From NCBI RefSeq assembly GCF_041240605.1, contig NZ_CP162487.1, forward strand, positions 3,603,001 through 3,667,000: 64,000 nucleotides of DNA, in the 5' to 3' direction. Both the position numbers and the translations under genes were made by a program. Below, in pieces: positions 20,442 to 29,482 of this stretch; position 1 is the stretch's first letter, and every line of letters starts with the position of its first letter. The stretch comes from Xanthomonas sp. DAR 80977. Lineage in GTDB: Bacteria > Pseudomonadota > Gammaproteobacteria > Xanthomonadales > Xanthomonadaceae. A model generated the notes under the pieces. That model made no database searches, was not told the origin of the DNA, and saw only the letters and a list, made by a program, of their open reading frames with translations.

Positions 20442-21335
20442 ATGCTGCAGATCCGCGAGCTGTCCAAGACCTACGCCAATGGCGTCCATGCGCTCAAGGG
20501 CGTCACCCTGGACATCCCGCGCGGCATGTTCGGCCTGCTTGGCCCCAACGGCGCCGGCAAGTCCTCGTTGATGCGCACCCTGGCCACGCTGCAGGAAGCC
20601 GATTCCGGCAGCGCCACCCTCACCGGCGCCGACGGCCAGGCGATCGACGTGCTGCGCGACAAGGACGCGCTGCGGCGCAAGCTCGGCTACCTGCCGCAGG
20701 ACTTCGGGGTCTACCCCAAGGTCAGCGCGCTGGACCTGCTCGACCATTTCGCGGTGCTGAAAGGGCTCACCGAGCGCCGCCAGCGCAAGGAACTGGTCGA
20801 GGGCCTGCTGCAGCAGGTCAACCTGTGGGACGCGCGCAAGCGCAAGCTGGGCACCTATTCCGGCGGCATGCGCCAACGCTTCGGCATCGCCCAGGCGCTG
20901 CTCGGCAATCCGCAGCTGGTCATCGTCGACGAACCCACCGCCGGCCTGGACCCGGAGGAACGCAACCGCTTCCTCAACCTGCTGGCCGAGATCGGCGAGA
21001 ACGTGGTGGTGATCCTGTCCACCCACATCGTGGAGGACGTCACCGACCTGTGCCCGGCGATGGCGATCATGAACAAGGGCCAGGTCCTGCTGACCGGCCG
21101 CCCCGCCGACGCCATCGCCACGCTCAGCCAGCAGGTCTGGCGCAAGCGCGTGGCCAAGAGCGCGCTGGCCGACTACGAAGCGCGCTACACCGTGCTGTCG
21201 ACCCGGCTGGTGGCCGGCAGCCCGGTGATCCATGTGTTCAGCGCCGAATGCCCGGAAGCGGGCTTCGAACCGGTCGCGCCCGACCTCGAGGACGTGTATT
21301 TCCAGCGCCTGCGCCAGCAGGCGCGGGCCGCCTGA
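20442..21335 (+). CDS. ABC transporter ATP-binding protein
   Basis: A 297-residue ATPase with Walker A (GPNGAGKSS, near residue 38), signature (YSGGMRQRFGIAQAL), Walker B (LVIVDEPTAGLD) and a switch histidine (STHIVED). The C-terminal 90 residues are an extra domain usual for CcmA/NatA-like exporters. A good ribosome-binding site (GGGGAAGG) precedes ATG 20442. The partner is certainly the permease-peptidase gene that starts 13 bases later. Confidence 0.93.
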   Translation: MLQIRELSKTYANGVHALKGVTLDIPRGMFGLLGPNGAGKSSLMRTLATLQEADSGSATLTGADGQAIDVLRDKDALRRKLGYLPQDFGVYPKVSALDLLDHFAVLKGLTERRQRKELVEGLLQQVNLWDARKRKLGTYSGGMRQRFGIAQALLGNPQLVIVDEPTAGLDPEERNRFLNLLAEIGENVVVILSTHIVEDVTDLCPAMAIMNKGQVLLTGRPADAIATLSQQVWRKRVAKSALADYEARYTVLSTRLVAGSPVIHVFSAECPEAGFEPVAPDLEDVYFQRLRQQARAA

Positions 21336-21348
21336 CGGAGCGCCGACC

Positions 21349-24300
21349 ATGATCCTGGCTTTCCTGCGCTTCGAGCTGCGCGAGCAGTTGCGTTCGCCCC
21401 TGCTGTGGCTGCTGGCCGCGCTGCTTGCCCTGCTCGCCTTCGGCGCCAGTTCCAGCGACGCGGTGCAGATCGGCGGCGGCATCGGCAACGTCTACCGCAA
21501 CGCGCCCTCGGTCATCGCCACGATGATGACCATGTTCACCCTGATCGGCCTGCTGGTGGCCACGCTGTTCGTCAGCAATGCGCTGCTGCGCGACTTCGAG
21601 CTGGGCACCGCCGAACTGGTGTTCTCCAGCCCGGTGCGGCGCCGCGACTATCTGCTCGGACGCATCGGCGCGGCCTTGCTGGCCTGCATGGTGATGTACC
21701 TGATCGTCGCGTTCGGCATCTTCATCGCCCAGTTCATGCCATGGATCGACCCGGTCCGGCTGGGGCCGGTGGCCGTCTCGTCCTACCTGTGGACGCTGGC
21801 GGTGATGGTGCTGCCGAACGTGCTGTTCGCCACCGCGCTGCTGTCGCTGCTGGCGGTGACCGCACGCAACATCCTGTGGGTGTATGTCGGCGTCATCGTG
21901 TTCCTGGTGCTGTACGGGGTCAGCCGCGCGGTGCTGGCCGACCTGGACAACGTCTGGGCCGCCACCCTGTCCGATCCGCTCGGCATCCGCGCGCTGGCGC
22001 AGACGCTGCGCTACTGGTCGGCGGAAGAACGCAACCACAACCTGCCCGAACTCAGCGGCTACCTGCTGGCCAACCGTGCGCTGTGGCTGGGCGTGTCGGT
22101 CCTGCTGTTCGCGGCGACCTTCGCCCTGTTCCGCACCGAGCGCAGCGGCACCCGCCGCCGTTTCGGCCGCAAGCCGCCGACGCCGGCCGTCGCGGTGCCC
22201 GTGGCCGCAGCCGTGACCGCTGCGCGCCCCGTGCAACTGCCGGCCGTCGTCCCGTTCGCGCAGAACGGCGCCGGCTGGCGGCAACTGCTGCGGCAGGTGC
22301 GCTTCGATACCCTGGGCGTGTTCCGCAGCGCGCCGTTCGTGGTCCTGCTGCTCCTGGGCATCGCCAACTTCGTGCCGCAGGCCTTGTTCGGCGGCACTTA
22401 CTACGGCACCGACATCTGGCCGGTGACCTCGATCATGCTGCAGGGACTGCAGAACAGCTACAGCTTCCTGCTGGTGATCATCGTGCTGTTCTATGCCGGC
22501 GAACTGGTGTGGAAGGAACGCGGCGCGCGCATCGACGGCATCACCGACGCGATGCCGGTGCCGAACTGGGTGCCGCTGCTGGGCAAGCTGCTGACCCTGA
22601 TCGCGGTGATCGCCGCGTTCCAGGCGGTCGGCGCGCTGGCCTCGGTCGCGGTGCAGCTGGGCAAGGGCTATACCCAGATCGAACCGCTGCTGTATCTGAA
22701 GCCGCTGGTGCTGGGCTCGGTGTTCTATGTGCTGATGGGCGGCATGGCGCTGGTGCTGCAGGTGCTGAGCAACAACAAGTTCCTCGGCTATGCGCTGCTG
22801 GTGCTGCTGCTGATCGGGCAGGTGGCGCTGTCGATGCTCGACTACACGCAGAGCCTGTACAACTTCGGCAGCTGGCCGAATGCGCCGTATTCGGACATGA
22901 ACGGCTTCGGCCACTTCCTGCCGGGACAGTTGTGGCTGCAGAGCTACTGGGGCCTGTTCCTGCTGACCTTGCTGCTGTTGTCGGCGGCGTTCTGGCCGCG
23001 CGGCGTCGGCAACGGGCCGCGGCAACGGCTGCAGTTGGCGCGGCAGCGCCTGCGTGGCGCGCCCGGCGCCGCCACCGCGCTGGCGCTGCTGGCGTTCGCC
23101 GCGGTGGGCGGCTGGATCTACTGGAACACCAACGTCTACAATACGTTCCGCTCGCCCGACCAGGAGCTGGACCTGCAGGCCCGCTACGAGCGCGACTACC
23201 GCAAGTACAAGGACCTGCCGCAGCCGCGCATCGTCGCCGTGTCCAACCAGGTCGACCTGCATCCGGAAACGCAGTCGGTCGTGGTGGACGCCACCTGGAC
23301 GGTGCGCAACACCCACGCCGCGCCGATCCGCGACGTGCACCTGGGCATGAACGGCGAGGACGGCGACGACACCCTGGTCGCGGTGGACCTGGGCGGGCAG
23401 ACCCTGGTCAAGCACGATGCGGCGCTGGGCTACCGCATCTACCGGCTGGCCACGCCGCTGCAGCCTGGCGAGCAACGCACGTTCCGCTTCCGTGTCGATC
23501 GCCATCCGCACGGCCTCACCGTGCGCCAGGCGCAGAGCGAGATCGTCGGCAACGGCAGCTTCTTCAACAGCAGCATGCTGCCGTGGTTCGGCTACAACGA
23601 GCGGCAGCAGATCGAGGACCGCAACGAGCGCCGCAAGCGCGGACTGGGCGAACCCACGCGCATGCCCAAGCTCGAAGACCAGGCCGCGCGGGCCAACACC
23701 TACATCAGCGACGATGCCGACTGGATCGATTTCGCCACCACCATCTGCACCGCGCCGGACCAGATCGCACTGGCGCCGGGCTACCTGCAGCAGGAATCCA
23801 GCCGCAACGGCCGGCGCTGCTTCAGCTACGCGATGGACCGGCCGATGCTGAATTTCTACGCCTACCTGTCGGCGCGCTGGCAGGTCAGGAAGGCGCGCTA
23901 CAAGGACATCCCGATCGAGGTCTACTACGACGCCAAGCATCCGTACAACGTGCAGCGCATGATCGAGGGCGTGCAGAAGTCGCTGGCCTACTACGAGCAG
24001 CACTTCACCCCGTACCAGCACCACCAGGTGCGCATCATCGAGTTCCCCGGCTACCAGAGCTTCGCCCAGTCCTTCGCCAACACCATCCCGTATTCGGAGT
24101 CGATCGGGTTCATCGCCGACCTGCGCGATCCGGACGACATCGACTACGTGTTCTACGTGACCGCGCACGAAGTGGCGCACCAGTGGTGGGCGCACCAGGT
24201 GATCGGCGCCAACGTGCAGGGCGCGACGATGCTGTCCGAATCGCTGGCGCAGTACTCGGCGCTGATGGTGATGGAGCAGGAATACGGCCGCGCGCACATG

Positions 24301-24954
24301 CGCCGCTTCCTCAAGTACGAACTGGACCGCTACCTGAGCGGACGCGGTGGCGAAAGCCTGGAGGAGCTGCCGCTGTACCGCGTGGAGAACCAGCAGTACA
24401 TCCACTACTGCAAGGGCTCGCTGGTGTTCTACCGGCTGCGCGAGGAAATCGGCGAGCAGGCGCTGAACCGCGCGCTGCACGAGTTCCTGCTGGCCAAGGC
24501 GTTCCAGCCGCCGCCCTACACCACCTCGGCCGAACTGCTGCAGTTCATCCGTGCCGAAGCGCGCCCCGAGCAGCAGGCGTTGATCGACGACCTGTTCGAG
24601 AGGATCACCTTCTACGACAACCGGGTGGAAACGGCGACCGCACGCAAGCGCGCCGATGGCCGCTACGACGTGACCCTGCGGCTGCACGCGGCCAAGCACT
24701 ATGCCGACGGCAAGGGCAAGGAACGCGACGGCAGCCTGGACGACTGGGTCGAGGTGGGCGTGTTCGCCAAGGGACCGTCGGGCAAGGAACGCGACGAGAA
24801 GGTGCTGTACCTGCAGCGCCTGCACGTGACCACTCCCGCGCCGACGGTCACGGTGACCGTGGACCGGCTGCCCAGCGAGGCCGGCTTCGATCCGTACAAC
24901 AAGCTGATCGACCGGGTCTCGGACGACAACCGCAAGCAGGTGACGGTGCAGTGA
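21349..24954 (+). CDS. ABC permease fused to an M1-type metallopeptidase domain
   Basis: A 1201-residue fusion protein. Residues 1-260 are a six-helix ABC-2-type permease half, about 330-600 a second membrane half, and about 610-1201 a soluble domain with an M1 (gluzincin) aminopeptidase site: VTAHEVAHQWWAHQ (HExxH) followed by a downstream Glu in SESLAQYSALMVMEQEYGR. The peptidase follows a final membrane anchor (TALALLAFAAVGGWIYWNTN), so it probably faces the periplasm. Such fusions occur in Xanthomonadaceae and Bacteroidetes; substrates are unknown. The GxMEN-like exopeptidase motif is not clearly seen, so it may process proteins rather than trim peptides. It starts 13 bases after the ATPase. 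Confidence 0.9.
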   Translation: MILAFLRFELREQLRSPLLWLLAALLALLAFGASSSDAVQIGGGIGNVYRNAPSVIATMMTMFTLIGLLVATLFVSNALLRDFELGTAELVFSSPVRRRDYLLGRIGAALLACMVMYLIVAFGIFIAQFMPWIDPVRLGPVAVSSYLWTLAVMVLPNVLFATALLSLLAVTARNILWVYVGVIVFLVLYGVSRAVLADLDNVWAATLSDPLGIRALAQTLRYWSAEERNHNLPELSGYLLANRALWLGVSVLLFAATFALFRTERSGTRRRFGRKPPTPAVAVPVAAAVTAARPVQLPAVVPFAQNGAGWRQLLRQVRFDTLGVFRSAPFVVLLLLGIANFVPQALFGGTYYGTDIWPVTSIMLQGLQNSYSFLLVIIVLFYAGELVWKERGARIDGITDAMPVPNWVPLLGKLLTLIAVIAAFQAVGALASVAVQLGKGYTQIEPLLYLKPLVLGSVFYVLMGGMALVLQVLSNNKFLGYALLVLLLIGQVALSMLDYTQSLYNFGSWPNAPYSDMNGFGHFLPGQLWLQSYWGLFLLTLLLLSAAFWPRGVGNGPRQRLQLARQRLRGAPGAATALALLAFAAVGGWIYWNTNVYNTFRSPDQELDLQARYERDYRKYKDLPQPRIVAVSNQVDLHPETQSVVVDATWTVRNTHAAPIRDVHLGMNGEDGDDTLVAVDLGGQTLVKHDAALGYRIYRLATPLQPGEQRTFRFRVDRHPHGLTVRQAQSEIVGNGSFFNSSMLPWFGYNERQQIEDRNERRKRGLGEPTRMPKLEDQAARANTYISDDADWIDFATTICTAPDQIALAPGYLQQESSRNGRRCFSYAMDRPMLNFYAYLSARWQVRKARYKDIPIEVYYDAKHPYNVQRMIEGVQKSLAYYEQHFTPYQHHQVRIIEFPGYQSFAQSFANTIPYSESIGFIADLRDPDDIDYVFYVTAHEVAHQWWAHQVIGANVQGATMLSESLAQYSALMVMEQEYGRAHMRRFLKYELDRYLSGRGGESLEELPLYRVENQQYIHYCKGSLVFYRLREEIGEQALNRALHEFLLAKAFQPPPYTTSAELLQFIRAEARPEQQALIDDLFERITFYDNRVETATARKRADGRYDVTLRLHAAKHYADGKGKERDGSLDDWVEVGVFAKGPSGKERDEKVLYLQRLHVTTPAPTVTVTVDRLPSEAGFDPYNKLIDRVSDDNRKQVTVQ

Positions 24955-25126
24955 CGGGTGCGGCCGTTCGGCGGCGGCAGGCGCCCCCCGGCAGGCCGGG
25001 TGCCGCGTGCCACGGCCTGCGTTGCGCGGCGACGCCTGCCGCACGCAGGGCACTACCGGCGACTCGCTGAACCGCCGGCGGCCAGCGATTCCCAGCACCA
25101 TACGCTTGGGTATACAGTCGGCTCCA

Positions 25127-25145
25127 GGTCGGCATCGCGCCGACC
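25127..25145 (+). promoter_or_regulatory. Leader hairpin of the DUF2147 gene
   Basis: GGTCGG (25127-25132) pairs with CCGACC (25140-25145), 30 bases before the start codon. TATACA at 25111-25116 could be the -10 box; no good -35 is visible. Confidence 0.3.
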
Positions 25146-25173
25146 GCTCTGGACACACCCTGGGAGGGGACAC

Positions 25174-25626
25174 ATGCGCACCACTTTCAAGACCCTGATG
25201 CTGGCCCTGCCGCTGAGCGTGGCCGCGTTCGTCGCGCAGGCCGCCGACACCTCGCCGGTCGGCCGCTGGCAGACCATCGACGACGAGACCGGCAAGCCCA
25301 AGTCCATCGTGCAGATCGAGCAGGCCGGCAACGGCACGCTGAGCGGCAAGGTGATCGAGATCCTGCAATCGGACAAGGGTCCCAATCCGCTGTGCGACAA
25401 GTGCGACGGCGCGCAGAAGGGCAAGCCGATCAAGGGCATGACCATCCTGTGGGGGCTGAAGCCGGACGGGACCGCGGTGTGGAGCGGCGGCTCGGTGCTG
25501 GATCCGGCCAAGGGCAAGACCTACAAGGCCAAGGTCACCCTCACCGACGGCGGCAAGAAGCTGCAGATGCGCGGCTACATCGGCATCGAGGCGCTGGGGC
25601 GGACGCAGACGTGGATCAGGGAGTGA
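25174..25626 (+). CDS. DUF2147 secreted protein
   Basis: A 150-residue protein with a signal peptide (MLALPLSVAAFVAQAA-DTSP) and the DUF2147 pattern: VGRWQTIDDETGKPKSIVQIE at the start, CDKCDGAQKGKPIKGMTILWGLKPDG in the middle and MRGYIGIEALGRTQTWIRE at the end. The family is periplasmic and uncharacterised; the fold is thought to be lipocalin-like. The ATG has GGGAGGGGA upstream. A terminator and a heptamer-arm repeat follow. Confidence 0.88.
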   Translation: MRTTFKTLMLALPLSVAAFVAQAADTSPVGRWQTIDDETGKPKSIVQIEQAGNGTLSGKVIEILQSDKGPNPLCDKCDGAQKGKPIKGMTILWGLKPDGTAVWSGGSVLDPAKGKTYKAKVTLTDGGKKLQMRGYIGIEALGRTQTWIRE

Positions 25627-25630
25627 AGGG

Positions 25631-25765
25631 CCGGGATTGGGCATTCGGGATTCGGGATTGGTAAAAACGGGGCGCCTTCGGGCGCCCTTGTTTTTCCAGG
25701 CAACCACTCCGCACCTGCAAGTAGCGGGAGACCTCCAATCCCGAATCCCGAATCCCCAATCCCGG
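25631..25765. repeat. Heptamer-arm inverted repeat element
   Basis: Arms 25631-25661 and 25735-25765 are reverse complements at 30 of 31 positions. Each arm is a run of GGGATT-based heptamers ending in CCGG. The centre holds the terminator of the DUF2147 gene. It lies between the DUF2147 gene and metG. Confidence 0.88.
25670..25695 (+). terminator. Rho-independent terminator after the DUF2147 gene
   Basis: GGGCGCC (25670-25676), loop TTCG, GGCGCCC (25681-25687), then TTGTTTTT. It lies inside the heptamer-arm repeat element at 25631-25765. Confidence 0.85.
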
Positions 25766-25778
25766 CTTTCCAGACTAA

Positions 25779-25787
25779 TGCGATAAT
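25779..25787 (+). promoter_or_regulatory. Possible extended -10 box of metG
   Basis: TGCGATAAT lies 28 bases before the metG start codon, resembling an extended -10 (TG-N-TATAAT). No clear -35 box is seen upstream, where the repeat arm lies. Confidence 0.35.
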
Positions 25788-25814
25788 CGCGATCCCCCAG
25801 GATCGCCGTTCGCC

Positions 25815-27884
25815 ATGACCCGCACCGCTCTCGTCACCACCGCCCTGCCCTACGCCAACGGTCCGTTGCACCTGGGCCACCTGGTCGGCTACATCCAGGC
25901 CGACATCTGGGTGCGCGCGCGGCGGCTGCGCGGCGACCGCACCTGGTTCGTCTGCGCCGACGATACGCACGGCACGCCGATCATGCTCGCCGCGGAGAAG
26001 GCCGGGGTCACCCCGGAGAACTTCATCGCCAGCATCCAGGCCAGCCACGAGCGCGATTTCGCCGCGTTCGGGGTGGCCTTCGACCATTACGACTCGACCA
26101 ACTCGGCCGCCAACCGCGCGCTGACCGAGGCGTTCTACGCCAAGCTCGACGCCGGCGGCCACATCGCGCGGCGCTCGGTGGCGCAGTTCTACGATCCGGC
26201 CAAGGGCATGTTCCTGCCCGACCGCTACATCAAGGGCATCTGCCCCAACTGCGGCAGCGCCGACCAGTACGGCGACAACTGCGAGGTGTGCGGCGCGACC
26301 TACGCGCCGACCGAGCTGAAGGAGCCGAAGTCGGTGATCTCCGGCGCCACCCCGGAACTGCGCGACTCCGAGCACTTCTTCTTCGAGGTCGGCCGCTTCG
26401 ACGGCTTCCTGCGGCAGTGGCTGGCCGGCGACGTGGCCCTGCCCGGGGTCAAGGCCAAGCTGATGGAGTGGCTGGACAGCGAAGGCGGGCTGCGCGCCTG
26501 GGACATCTCGCGCGATGCGCCGTACTTCGGCTTCGAGATCCCCGGCCAGCCGGGCAAGTATTTCTACGTGTGGCTGGACGCGCCGATCGGCTACCTGAGC
26601 AGCTTCCAGACCCTGTGCGCGAGCCTGGGCGAAGCGTTCGAACCGCACCTGGCGGCGGGCACCGAGACCGAACTGCACCATTTCATCGGCAAGGACATCG
26701 TCAACTTCCACGGCCTGTTCTGGCCGGCGGTGCTGCACGGCACCGGCCACCGCGCGCCGACCCGGCTGCACGTCAACGGCTACCTGATGGTGGACGGCGC
26801 CAAGATGTCCAAGTCGCGCGGCACCTTCGTGATGGCGCGCACCTACCTGGACGTGGGCCTGGAGCCGGAGGCGCTGCGCTACTACTTCGCCGCCAAGTCC
26901 TCCGGCGGCGTCGACGATCTGGATTTGAACCTGGGCGACTTCGTGGCGCGGGTCAATGCCGACCTGGTCGGCAAGTTCGTCAACCTGGCCAGCCGCTGCG
27001 CCGGCTTCATCGACAAGCGCTTCGGCGGCCGGCTCGCCGACGCGCTGCCCGACCCGGCGCAGTACGCGCGCTTCGTCGCCGCACTGGCGCCGATCCGCGA
27101 GGCCTACGAGCGCAACGACGCGGCCAGCGCGATCCGCCAGACCATGGCGCTGGCCGACGAGGCCAACAAGTACATCGACGAGCACAAGCCGTGGGTGATC
27201 GCCAAGCAGGACGGCGCCGATGCGCAGCTGCAGGCGGTGTGCACGCAAGGCCTGAACCTGTTCCGGGTGCTGGCCGGCGCGCTGAAGCCGGTGTTGCCGC
27301 GCACCAGCGCCGAGGCCGAAGCGTTCCTGTCCGCGCCGCTGGCGGCCTGGGAAGACCTCGACGCGCCGCTGCTGGCGCACGTCATCCAGTCCTACACCCC
27401 CCTGTTCACCCGAATCGACCCCAAACTGATCGACGCCATGACCGACGCCTCCAAGGACACCCTCGCCCCCGCGCCCGCCGCCGCCAAGCCGGCGCCGGCC
27501 AAGACCGAAGCGAAAGCCGCCGCAAATCCCGAATCCCCACTCCCGAATCCCGGCCTCATCGGCATCGACGATTTCGCCAAGCTCGACCTGCGCATCGGCA
27601 AGGTGCTGGTGTGCGAATTCGTCGAGGGTTCGGACAAGCTGCTGCGCTTCGAACTGGACGCCGGCGAACTGGGCAAGCGGCAGATCTTCTCCGGCATCCG
27701 CGGCAGCTACGCCGAGCCGGAAACGCTGGTCGGCCGCAACGTGGTGTTCATCGCCAACCTGGCCCCGCGCAAGATGCGCTTCGGCCTCAGCGAAGGCATG
27801 ATCCTGTCGGCCGGTTTCGACGGCGGCGCGCTGGCGCTGCTCGACGCCGACGGCGGCGCGCAGCCGGGCATGCCGGTGCGTTGA
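25815..27884 (+). CDS. metG: Methionyl-tRNA synthetase with repeat-derived linker
   Basis: A 689-residue class I synthetase. The HIGH-type motif is PYANGPLHLGHLVGY, the zinc knuckle CPNCGSADQYGDNCEVCG and the KMSKS motif GAKMSKSRGTF. An anticodon-binding helical domain follows, then a linker rich in A, P and K (about 553-582), and a C-terminal EMAP/Arc1p-type tRNA-binding domain (IDDFAKLDLRIGKVL to the end) that also serves for dimerisation. The linker contains NPESPLPNPGL, which is encoded by one arm of the heptamer repeat (27525-27553). Size is close to E. coli MetG (677). Confidence 0.97.
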   Translation: MTRTALVTTALPYANGPLHLGHLVGYIQADIWVRARRLRGDRTWFVCADDTHGTPIMLAAEKAGVTPENFIASIQASHERDFAAFGVAFDHYDSTNSAANRALTEAFYAKLDAGGHIARRSVAQFYDPAKGMFLPDRYIKGICPNCGSADQYGDNCEVCGATYAPTELKEPKSVISGATPELRDSEHFFFEVGRFDGFLRQWLAGDVALPGVKAKLMEWLDSEGGLRAWDISRDAPYFGFEIPGQPGKYFYVWLDAPIGYLSSFQTLCASLGEAFEPHLAAGTETELHHFIGKDIVNFHGLFWPAVLHGTGHRAPTRLHVNGYLMVDGAKMSKSRGTFVMARTYLDVGLEPEALRYYFAAKSSGGVDDLDLNLGDFVARVNADLVGKFVNLASRCAGFIDKRFGGRLADALPDPAQYARFVAALAPIREAYERNDAASAIRQTMALADEANKYIDEHKPWVIAKQDGADAQLQAVCTQGLNLFRVLAGALKPVLPRTSAEAEAFLSAPLAAWEDLDAPLLAHVIQSYTPLFTRIDPKLIDAMTDASKDTLAPAPAAAKPAPAKTEAKAAANPESPLPNPGLIGIDDFAKLDLRIGKVLVCEFVEGSDKLLRFELDAGELGKRQIFSGIRGSYAEPETLVGRNVVFIANLAPRKMRFGLSEGMILSAGFDGGALALLDADGGAQPGMPVR
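27525..27553. repeat. Single heptamer-repeat arm inside metG
   Basis: Four heptamers of the AATCCC(G/C) type ending in CCGG, in frame with metG, encode NPESPLPNP in the linker between the anticodon and the C-terminal tRNA-binding domain. Only one arm is present. Confidence 0.8.
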
Positions 27885-27887
27885 CGG

Positions 27888-27990
27888 CCGGGATTGGGGA
27901 ATCGGGATTGGGGATTCGTTGACGCGGATCCCTTGCCCGATTCACTTCATGACGCGCTTTGCGAATCCCCAATGCCGAATCCCCAATCCC
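27888..27990. repeat. Heptamer-arm inverted repeat element
   Basis: Arm A is 27888-27918, arm B 27962-27990. One change in arm B (AATCCCG to AATGCCG) makes the ATG at 27972, the probable start codon of the next gene. Confidence 0.83.
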
Positions 27991-28574
27991 TTGCTCTTTT
28001 CGACTTCGATCACACGGTCACCACCGGCGACAGCTACTCGCGTTTCCTGCGCCGCGTCGCCACGCCGCGGCAGCTGGCGCAGGCGAAGTGGTCGGTGGGG
28101 CCGTGGCTGGCCGGCTATCGGCTGGGCCTGGTCTCGGCGCATGCGCTGCGCAAGCGGGTCACCCGCATCGTGTTCGCCGGCCGTGCCGCGGCGGAGATCG
28201 CCGCGCAGGCCGAGGCCTACGCGCAGCAGGTGCTGCCGACGTTGCTGCGCCCGGAGATGATGCAACGCATCGCCTGGCATCGGGCGCAGGGCGACAGCGT
28301 GGTGCTGGTGTCCGGGTCGCTGGACCTGTACCTGCAACCGTGGTGCGCGCAGCATGGGCTGGCGTTGATCTGCAACCGCCTGGAAACGCGCGACGGCCAG
28401 CTGAGCGGCCGCTACGCCGATGGCGACTGCGGCCCGCTCAAGGCCGAGCTGATCCGCGCGCACTACGATGTGGCCGCCTACCCGCGCGTCTACGCCTACG
28501 GCGACAGCCGCGAAGACCGGCCGATGCTGGCGCTGGCCCACGAGCGCTGGTACGGCGGACGCCGCATCGCCTGA
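27972..28574 (+). CDS. HAD-superfamily phosphatase (HAD-IB, SerB-like)
   Basis: A 200-residue HAD-IB hydrolase. The catalytic motif I is LALFDFDHTVTTGDS (both Asp present), motif II is VLVSGSLDLYL, and the acidic motif is VYAYGDSREDRPML. Related enzymes dephosphorylate phosphoserine or lipid phosphates; the substrate here is unknown. The first residues (MPNPQS) are coded by the repeat element, and the catalytic core begins directly after. A longer frame to 27894 would also translate the other repeat arm and is less likely. Confidence 0.85.
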   Translation: MPNPQSLALFDFDHTVTTGDSYSRFLRRVATPRQLAQAKWSVGPWLAGYRLGLVSAHALRKRVTRIVFAGRAAAEIAAQAEAYAQQVLPTLLRPEMMQRIAWHRAQGDSVVLVSGSLDLYLQPWCAQHGLALICNRLETRDGQLSGRYADGDCGPLKAELIRAHYDVAAYPRVYAYGDSREDRPMLALAHERWYGGRRIA

Positions 28575-28743
28575 GCATGGCCGTGCACGCAGAACAGGCG
28601 GCGTGCCCCGGATCGGCCCTGACCGTTCTTCCGGCCCGCCCAACCAAACGTGCCGAAAGCAGACACCGGCGGACCGGCATCGGTGGCCGCTGCCGCGCCA
28701 CCGACAACGCCGTGCCGCGGTGCCACGCAACCAGATTCCCGCC

Positions 28744-29235
28744 ATGACCGAAAAGCCGAACCCCTCGCCATCTCCCCAGCCGTCCGCACCGCGACCACCC
28801 GACCGCACCGCGCGCATCGCCCTGACGATCGTCGCGCTCCTGGTCCTCGCCAGCGTGGCCGCCGGCGTCGCCTTGTGGCGGCTGCAGCGCGACCGCGTCA
28901 GGATCACCGACGACGCGCAGGTCGCCGCACCGTCGCGGACGAATCCGGCCGGCATCGTGGTGATCGCCCGTTTCAAACAGCAAGATGCCGCGGCAATCCG
29001 CGTCGGCCAGGCGGCCCTGGTCCGCCTGGCGCAGGCGCCGGACACGCCGGTGCCCGGCCGCGTCGCCGCCGTCGGTGGGGAAACCGACCCGTCGGCGCCT
29101 GCGCCAGGCAGCTTCGTGCAGATCGCGCAGCGCCAGCCGGTGCGCATTGCCGTCGACGCGGCGGCCGCCGAGCGCACGCTGTTCGTGCAGGGCATGGCGG
29201 CGCGGGTGCAGGTGGATACCCGCTCGGAACCCTGA
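28744..29235 (+). CDS. Very short HlyD/EmrA-like membrane-fusion protein
   Basis: A 163-residue protein. After a proline-rich cytoplasmic stretch, one membrane helix spans about residues 24-46, then [11 protein letters not shown], which resembles the TDDAYV motif right after the membrane helix of EmrA-type proteins. It jumps directly to [25 protein letters not shown] and [15 protein letters not shown], which match the C-terminal beta-barrel part of the family. The lipoyl and coiled-coil hairpin parts, normally about 200 residues, are missing. It is either a natural minimal form or the product of an internal deletion. No MFS or ABC partner is next to it. Confidence 0.6.
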   Translation: MTEKPNPSPSPQPSAPRPPDRTARIALTIVALLVLASVAAGVALWRLQRDRVRITDDAQVAAPSRTNPAGIVVIARFKQQDAAAIRVGQAALVRLAQAPDTPVPGRVAAVGGETDPSAPAPGSFVQIAQRQPVRIAVDAAAAERTLFVQGMAARVQVDTRSEP

Positions 29236-29482
29236 GCGGCGCGGCGATCGCGCCTCGTTCGCCGCCTCGTTCGCCGCCGCGCGCAAAGCCGCCGCGCACC
29301 TCTCGCCCGCCTGGCGCGCCCGGGCGGCAAGCGTGGGGAGACGCGGCGGCCGCGACGGCGGCGGTCACGGCGCGCCAGGCACACCCGATCCGCGCGCTAC
29401 AATGCGGCCGCCGATGCGCGCCGCCGCCGGCGCTGGCCGCCCCCATCCCGCCGCGCGCCGCACTGCAAGCGCAGAACCCACC

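Noticed and set aside
21238..25707. A 1489-codon minus-strand frame opposite the ABC-peptidase gene
   Set aside because: Composition is repetitive (Q, H, R, A) with no recognisable domain, and the plus-strand gene is certain.
28744..29235. Calling the HlyD-like gene a pseudogene
   Set aside because: No frameshift or stop is seen, and the start and stop are clean, so I keep it as a CDS with reduced confidence.
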